64,000 nucleotides of DNA, taken from contig CANNOC010000010.1 of the NCBI GenBank assembly GCA_947507155.1, forward strand, positions 20,857 to 84,856. The letters are read 5' to 3'. A program made the translations under genes and the position numbers. Source of the stretch: an uncultured Collinsella sp. GTDB taxonomy: Bacteria > Actinomycetota > Coriobacteriia > Coriobacteriales > Coriobacteriaceae. Under the pieces are notes generated by a model that ran no database searches, was not told the origin of the DNA, and was given only the letters and a program-made list of their open reading frames with translations. This document shows positions 59,880-64,000 of this stretch, in pieces (positions within the stretch are counted from its first letter, which is position 1; the number at the start of each line of letters is the position of its first letter).

Positions 59880-60776
59880 GTGACCGATCGGTCCCTCATC
59901 CTTACCGCGCCGGCAAAGATTAACCTCTATCTGGGGGTTCATACCGAGCGCGACGCCCGCGGCTATCACAGGGTCGATTCCCTGATGGCAGCCGTCGGTC
60001 TAGCCGATACCGTGACGGTCACGCCGGCGCAGGCGTTGACCGTCCAGACGGTTCCGGCATCCGATTTTCCCATGCAAAAAAATACGGCCTATCGGGCGGC
60101 AATCGCTATGGCCGAGCGTTACGGTCGCGATGCCAACGTGTGCGTGACGATCGAAAAGCGTATCCCGCTGTGCGCCGGCCTGGGAGGCCCCTCGACGGAT
60201 GCCGCTGCGGTCATCGTTGCCTTGGCCGAGCTGTGGGGTATCGACCGCGCCGACCCCGCGCTCGATGACATCGCTCGCGGTATCGGCGCCGACGTGCCGT
60301 TCTTTTTGCACACGAGTCCCGCATTCTACGTCGGCGGGGGAGATGTGCTGGCCACTGAGTATCCTGTGCTTCCGGCGATACCTGTCGTATTGGTCAAACC
60401 GCACGAGACGAGCGTTTCAACGGTTGAAGCGTATCGACGATTTGATGAGAGCCCGGTGCCCGCGGAAAAACCCGATGCGATTGCTTCTGTCTTACGCGCC
60501 GGCGATGCCGAGGCGGCATATGCGCTCGTTCATAACAATCTGGGCGTCATATCCGCGCAGATGGAGCCGCGGATCCAGGCAGTTCTCGACTGGCTGCGCG
60601 CACAGGAGGGAACCGTTGCCGTGGACGTGTGCGGTTCGGGTGCTTGCTCGTTTGCCATTTGCGATACCGTCGCTGCAGCAGCCCATCTTGCGGGAGCTGC
60701 CCAGCAAAATGGCTGGTGGGCCTGCGCGACTGAGCTTATTCCCAACACGGTTCAAATCGACGCGCCAAAGAAATAA
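59880..60776 (+). CDS. ispE: 4-diphosphocytidyl-2-C-methyl-D-erythritol kinase
   Basis: The 298-residue GHMP kinase acts in the MEP (non-mevalonate) isoprenoid pathway. ILTAPAKINLYLGV is the N-terminal motif; PLCAGLGGPSTDAAAVIVALAE is the ATP loop (usually GLGGGSSDAA, here GGPSTDAA); CGSGACSFAI-type segment (VDVCGSGACSFAI) is the C-terminal motif. GTG 59880 follows GAGGAG. The GGP-S-T variant should still bind ATP but is unusual. Isoprenoids feed the undecaprenyl carrier of the cell-wall genes nearby. Confidence 0.93.
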   Translation: MTDRSLILTAPAKINLYLGVHTERDARGYHRVDSLMAAVGLADTVTVTPAQALTVQTVPASDFPMQKNTAYRAAIAMAERYGRDANVCVTIEKRIPLCAGLGGPSTDAAAVIVALAELWGIDRADPALDDIARGIGADVPFFLHTSPAFYVGGGDVLATEYPVLPAIPVVLVKPHETSVSTVEAYRRFDESPVPAEKPDAIASVLRAGDAEAAYALVHNNLGVISAQMEPRIQAVLDWLRAQEGTVAVDVCGSGACSFAICDTVAAAAHLAGAAQQNGWWACATELIPNTVQIDAPKK

Positions 60777-60825
60777 AAATTTCTCTAGCACGCGACGAAA
60801 ATCTTTGTTACTATAGTCGAGCTAA

Positions 60826-60902
60826 CGGGTTGTGGCTCAGTTTGGTAGAGCACTGCGTTCGGGACGCAGGGGTCGCTGGTTCAAATCCAGTCAACCCGAC
60901 CA
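60826..60902 (+). tRNA. tRNA-Pro (anticodon CGG)
   Basis: Acceptor CGGGTTG pairs with CAACCCG, D-loop AGTTTGGTAGAG, anticodon arm CTGCG-TTCGGGA-CGCAG with anticodon CGG, T-arm CTGGTTCAAATCCAG, discriminator A and encoded CCA. It is 77 bases with CCA and is followed by a terminator. Confidence 0.96.
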
Positions 60903-60911
60903 GAGCATGAG

Positions 60912-60942
60912 AAGGGACCGCTTCTTGCGGTCCCTTTTTTTA
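60912..60942 (+). terminator. Terminator of tRNA-Pro
   Basis: AAGGGACCGC and GCGGTCCCTT enclose a 5-base loop and are followed by TTTTT. Confidence 0.95.
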
Positions 60943-60949
60943 GCTATTG

Positions 60950-60978
60950 TTGTGATACCGCGGCACCCGCGGTATACT
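60950..60978 (+). promoter_or_regulatory. Promoter of tatA overlapping a palindrome
   Basis: TTGTGA and TATACT are 17 bases apart. The perfect palindrome ATACCGCGG-CAC-CCGCGGTAT (60955-60975) fills the spacer and enters the -10 box, so it is a good operator candidate. Confidence 0.7.
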
Positions 60979-61014
60979 CATTCGAGCTTGTCTCGCTGTA
61001 TTGTGGAGGTCTAC

Positions 61015-61290
61015 ATGTTTGGACTGAGGGCTCCTGAGCTCATCATTATTCTCGTCGTTGTCTTGATCATCTTCGGGCCTAAGAACCTGCCGAAGCTCGG
61101 CAAGTCTCTCGGCTCTACCGTCAAGAATATCCGCGAGGGTATGGAGGGCGACGATAAGGGCGAAACCAAGCAGGCCGAGGACGTTGTGGTCGAGGAGTCC
61201 AAGGAGGACAAGGAGATCGCAGAGCTCGAGGCCAAGCTCGCTGCTGCCAAGAAAAAGCAGGCAGAGGACAGCGACGCGGACGCAGAGTAG
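61015..61290 (+). CDS. tatA: Twin-arginine translocase subunit TatA/TatE
   Basis: The 91-residue protein has one N-terminal membrane helix ([14 protein letters not shown]), the hinge [14 protein letters not shown] and an amphipathic helix, then an acidic and lysine-rich tail. It forms the protein-conducting part of the Tat export system and would export the twin-arginine sulfotransferase described above. ATG 61015 follows GGAGG. No tatC is adjacent. The ORF track's 60832 start runs through tRNA-Pro and is rejected. Confidence 0.93.
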   Translation: MFGLRAPELIIILVVVLIIFGPKNLPKLGKSLGSTVKNIREGMEGDDKGETKQAEDVVVEESKEDKEIAELEAKLAAAKKKQAEDSDADAE

Positions 61291-61315
61291 TCCCATCCCT
61301 TTGGGGTGAGCACCT

Positions 61316-61348
61316 GACCGGCTTGCCCGCAGGCTAGCCGGTCTTTTT
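61316..61348 (+). terminator. Terminator of tatA
   Basis: GACCGGCT and AGCCGGTC with a 12-base loop, then TTTTT. Confidence 0.9.
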
Positions 61349-61355
61349 CGTTTTG

Positions 61356-61383
61356 TTGACAGTTGATCGTTACATCATAGTTG
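61356..61383 (+). promoter_or_regulatory. Possible promoter of greA
   Basis: A perfect TTGACA (61356-61361) is followed after 16 bases by TAGTTG. The -10 match is weak. Confidence 0.4.
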
Positions 61384-61396
61384 GGGAGATATCCGT

Positions 61397-61867
61397 ATGG
61401 ACGCAAGCCAGATCGTACTGACCGCTGAGGGCCGCCAGAAGCTCGTCGAGGAGCTCGCTTGGCGTGAGGGCGATTACGCCAAGGAGATCGTCGAGGACAT
61501 CAAGGAAGCCCGCGCGTTCGGCGACCTTTCGGAGAACTCCGAGTACGATGCCGCCAAGGACAAGCAGGCCCAGAATGCTGCTCGCATTGCCGAGATTCAG
61601 GCCATCCTCGCCAACGCTCAGGTTGCTGCCACCACGGGCGATCTGACCGTCTCCATCGGTTCCACCGTTTCTCTGATCGATCCCAACGGTGAGGTCATGG
61701 AAGTCACGCTCGTCGGTACCACCGAGACCAACTCGCTCGAGCACAAGATCTCTAACGAGTCTCCGGTCGGTCACGCCATCATCGGTCACGGCGAGGGCGA
61801 CTCCGTTGAGGTCGTTACGCCTTCTGGCAAGACCCGCGTCTACACCATCGCCAAGATCGCACGCTAG
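61397..61867 (+). CDS. greA: Transcription elongation factor GreA
   Basis: The 156-residue factor rescues stalled RNA polymerase. LTAEGRQKLVEELAW starts the coiled coil, with ARAFGDLSENSEYDAAKDKQ at its tip carrying the acidic residues that stimulate cleavage; SPVGHAIIGHGEGDSVEVVTPSG is the C-terminal polymerase-binding domain. ATG 61397 follows TGGGGAG. It lies 79 bases before lysS, with a terminator-like hairpin between. Confidence 0.96.
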   Translation: MDASQIVLTAEGRQKLVEELAWREGDYAKEIVEDIKEARAFGDLSENSEYDAAKDKQAQNAARIAEIQAILANAQVAATTGDLTVSIGSTVSLIDPNGEVMEVTLVGTTETNSLEHKISNESPVGHAIIGHGEGDSVEVVTPSGKTRVYTIAKIAR

Positions 61868-61895
61868 ACCACGGTCCCGCGTAAAGGTATGTTTT

Positions 61896-61928
61896 CGCTC
61901 CCTGGGACCGAATCCTGGGGAGCGTTTT
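61896..61928 (+). terminator. Terminator between greA and lysS
   Basis: CGCTCCC and GGGAGCG pair around a 15-base loop containing a further GG/CC pairing, followed by TTTTAG. It partly overlaps the lysS leader. Confidence 0.7.
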
Positions 61929-61946
61929 AGTTTGAGGAGCTAACTT

Positions 61947-63911
61947 ATGGCAGAGAACCAGAACGTCGCCGATCAGGCCTCGACGCTCAACGACGAGCGC
62001 GCCACGCGTCTGGCAAAGCGCGCCGCCCTGTTCGAGGCGGGCCAGAACCCCTATCCCGAGCACTCCGAGATCGAGGACTATGTCGTCGACATTGAGGCCA
62101 AATATGCCGATCTTGCCGATGGCGAGGATACTGAGGACGTCGTGAAGATCGGCGGCCGCGTGGTCGCCAAGCGTGGCCAGGGCAAGATCATGTTTATCGT
62201 CGTGCGCGACGCTACCGCCGAGATTCAGCTGTTCTGCCGCATCAACGACATGGACGAGGCAGCTTGGAATACGCTCAAGGCTCTCGACCTTGGTGACATC
62301 CTGGGCGTGACCGGCGTGGTTGTTCGCACCAAGCGCGGCCAGCTCTCCGTTGCCCCCAAGAGCGCGACCCTGCTCTCCAAGGCCGTTCGTCCGTTGCCCG
62401 AGAAGTTCCACGGTCTTTCCGATAAGGAGACCCGTTATCGTCAACGCTATGTCGACCTGATTGCCAACGACGATGTTCGCGAGACCTTCCGCAAGCGCTC
62501 GCAGATTCTCTCCACCTTCCGCCGCTTCATGGAATCTGACGGCTACATGGAGGTCGAGACCCCCATCCTGCAGACCATTCAGGGCGGCGCTACGGCCAAG
62601 CCGTTCATTACGCACTTCAACGCGCTCGATCAGGAGTGCTACCTGCGCATTGCTACCGAGCTGCACCTCAAGCGCTGCATCGTCGGTGGCTTTGAGCGCG
62701 TCTTCGAGATCGGCCGCATCTTCCGCAACGAGGGTATGGACCTCACCCACAACCCCGAGTTCACCACGATGGAGGCCTATCGTGCCTTCTCCGATCTCGA
62801 GGGCATGAAGGCACTCGCCCAGGGCGTCATCAAGGCTGCCAACAAGGCCATCGGCAACCCCGAGGTCATTGAGTACCAGGGTCAGACCATCGATCTTTCC
62901 GGTGAGTGGGCAAGCCGTCCCATGACCGACATCGTCTCGGACGTGCTCGGCAAGCAGGTCACCATCGACACGCCGGTCGAGGAGCTTGCCGCCGCCGCAC
63001 GCGAGAAGGGTCTGGAGATTAAGCCCGAGTGGACTGCTGGCAAGATCATCGCCGAGATTTACGATGAGCTGGGCGAGGACACCATCGTCAACCCGACCTT
63101 CGTATGCGATTACCCCATCGAGGTCAGCCCGCTTGCCAAGCGTTTTGAGGACGATCCGCGCCTGACGCACCGCTTTGAGCTGGTCATCGCCGGCCACGAG
63201 TACGCCAACGCATTCTCCGAGCTCAACGACCCGGTCGACCAGGCCGAGCGCTTTGCTGCCCAGATGGCTGAGAAGGCCGGCGGCGATGACGAGGCTATGG
63301 AGTACGATGAGGACTACGTGCGCGCCCTCGAGTACGGTATGCCTCCCGCGGGCGGCATCGGCATCGGTATCGATCGCGTGGTCATGCTGCTCACCAACCA
63401 GGCTTCCATTCGCGACGTCCTGCTGTTCCCGCACATGAAGCCCGAAAAGGGTTTCCAGTCCGGTGCCGCCGCTGCCAAGGCTGCCGAGGCCGGCAACGCC
63501 GCAAGCCCGTTCGTCAAGCCGCTCAAGCCCACGCTCGATTACTCCAAGATCGCCGTTGAGCCGCTGTTCGAGGAATTCGTCGACTTTGATACCTTCTCCA
63601 AGAGCGATTTCCGCGCTGTGAAGGTCAAGGCATGCGAGGCCGTCAAGAAGTCCAAGAAGCTGCTGAACTTTACGCTCGACGACGGCACCGGCACCGACCG
63701 CACCATCCTCTCCGGCATCCATGGCTACTATGAGCCCGAGGACCTGGTCGGCAAGACCTTGCTCGCCATCACCAATCTGCCTCCGCGCAAGATGATGGGT
63801 ATCCCCAGCTGCGGTATGCTGATCAGCGCCATCCACGAGGAGGAGGGCGAGGAGCGCCTCAACCTGATCCAGCTCGACGCCTCCATCCCCGCCGGCGCAA
63901 AGATGTACTAA
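61947..63911 (+). CDS. lysS: Class II lysyl-tRNA synthetase with C-terminal tRNA-binding domain
   Basis: The 654-residue enzyme charges tRNA-Lys. The N-terminal OB fold is about 50-150 (VVAKRGQGKIMFIVVRD), the class II core is about 170-495 (motif 2 VFEIGRIFRNEGMDLTHNPEFT; motif 3 GGIGIGIDRVVMLLTN). After a linker rich in Ala and Pro, residues about 545-654 are a second OB-type domain (FSKSDFRAVKVKACEAVKKS, LPPRKMMGIPSCGML), the EMAPII/Trbp111-type tRNA-binding module typical of MetRS C-termini. Standard bacterial LysRS ends near residue 500, so this is a real fusion. ATG 61947 follows GAGGAG. It ends 3 bases before an inverted repeat. Confidence 0.95.
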   Translation: MAENQNVADQASTLNDERATRLAKRAALFEAGQNPYPEHSEIEDYVVDIEAKYADLADGEDTEDVVKIGGRVVAKRGQGKIMFIVVRDATAEIQLFCRINDMDEAAWNTLKALDLGDILGVTGVVVRTKRGQLSVAPKSATLLSKAVRPLPEKFHGLSDKETRYRQRYVDLIANDDVRETFRKRSQILSTFRRFMESDGYMEVETPILQTIQGGATAKPFITHFNALDQECYLRIATELHLKRCIVGGFERVFEIGRIFRNEGMDLTHNPEFTTMEAYRAFSDLEGMKALAQGVIKAANKAIGNPEVIEYQGQTIDLSGEWASRPMTDIVSDVLGKQVTIDTPVEELAAAAREKGLEIKPEWTAGKIIAEIYDELGEDTIVNPTFVCDYPIEVSPLAKRFEDDPRLTHRFELVIAGHEYANAFSELNDPVDQAERFAAQMAEKAGGDDEAMEYDEDYVRALEYGMPPAGGIGIGIDRVVMLLTNQASIRDVLLFPHMKPEKGFQSGAAAAKAAEAGNAASPFVKPLKPTLDYSKIAVEPLFEEFVDFDTFSKSDFRAVKVKACEAVKKSKKLLNFTLDDGTGTDRTILSGIHGYYEPEDLVGKTLLAITNLPPRKMMGIPSCGMLISAIHEEEGEERLNLIQLDASIPAGAKMY

Positions 63912-63914
63912 CTA

Positions 63915-63942
63915 GTTACGCGGTTTTACCAAACCGCGTAAC
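63915..63942. repeat. 12-bp perfect inverted repeat after lysS
   Basis: GTTACGCGGTTT and AAACCGCGTAAC with a 4-base loop. No T-run follows before the window ends, so terminator function is uncertain. The last 58 bases hold nothing recognisable. Confidence 0.65.
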
Positions 63943-64000
63943 GGTTCGACGCTGCGCGGGCCGCATTTGGACAATCTGACGTTCAACTTCAAGGGCGCGA

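Noticed and set aside
61815-63836. 673-residue minus-strand ORF
   Set aside because: Antisense of lysS.

Overview
The window looks like a chromosomal segment of a high-GC gut actinobacterium of the class Coriobacteriia, most likely Collinsella or a close relative. This is inferred from strongly GC-biased codon use, Shine-Dalgarno sites before nearly every gene, single-chain 2-hydroxyacyl-CoA dehydratase activase machinery, an arylsulfate sulfotransferase, an AmaP/DUF2273/Asp23 set and a veg-ispE pair. No rRNA, CRISPR array, transposase or prophage is visible.

Region 1 (1-12.6 kb) is accessory. A WYL-domain regulator runs off the left edge, divergent from an RtcB RNA ligase that is followed by a degenerate RecA/DnaB-like protein. 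Then comes a minus-strand island: McrC and McrB (a modification-dependent restriction system), preceded in transcription order by four genes built from two related uncharacterised modules, here called A and B. The order is A3-B3 fusion, A2-B2 fusion, B1 alone, A1 alone. The two fusion genes share a GGTCCC-ATTAA-CGGGACC-type inverted repeat upstream. This module array beside McrBC is the best candidate for an undescribed system.

Region 2 (12.6-24.6 kb) is metabolic: a TetR regulator with its own operator-like palindromes and a 1595-residue activase/dehydratase-like protein, a 3-hydroxyacyl-CoA dehydrogenase, a Tat-lipoprotein-type arylsulfate sulfotransferase, a DUF389 membrane protein and an OPT transporter.

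Region 3 (24.7-38.7 kb) holds core genes: coaX, dCMP deaminase, NifU-like protein, lgt, a large membrane protein, YebC, the AmaP-DUF2273-Asp23 envelope set, YitT, a zinc-ribbon membrane protein with a Pro-Glu tail, an M20 peptidase and a YtcJ-like amidohydrolase.

Region 4 (38.7-51.1 kb) has groES-groEL flanked by two giant hairpin elements, then an FMN riboswitch driving ribU, a fused double ECF ATPase, ecfT and two FMN-binding-fold proteins, then argC-argJ-argB-argD, which convert N-acetylglutamyl phosphate to N-acetylornithine and ornithine.

Region 5 (51.1-64 kb) has tRNA-Val, asnB (minus), a MurE-type ligase, a HAD hydrolase, murI, rph, rdgB, dtd, veg, ispE, tRNA-Pro, tatA, greA and a lysS fused to a tRNA-binding domain.

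Intergenic regions carry many inverted repeats. At least two short dispersed repeat families (called RptA and RptB here) and several long-armed hairpins lie between otherwise ordinary housekeeping genes.
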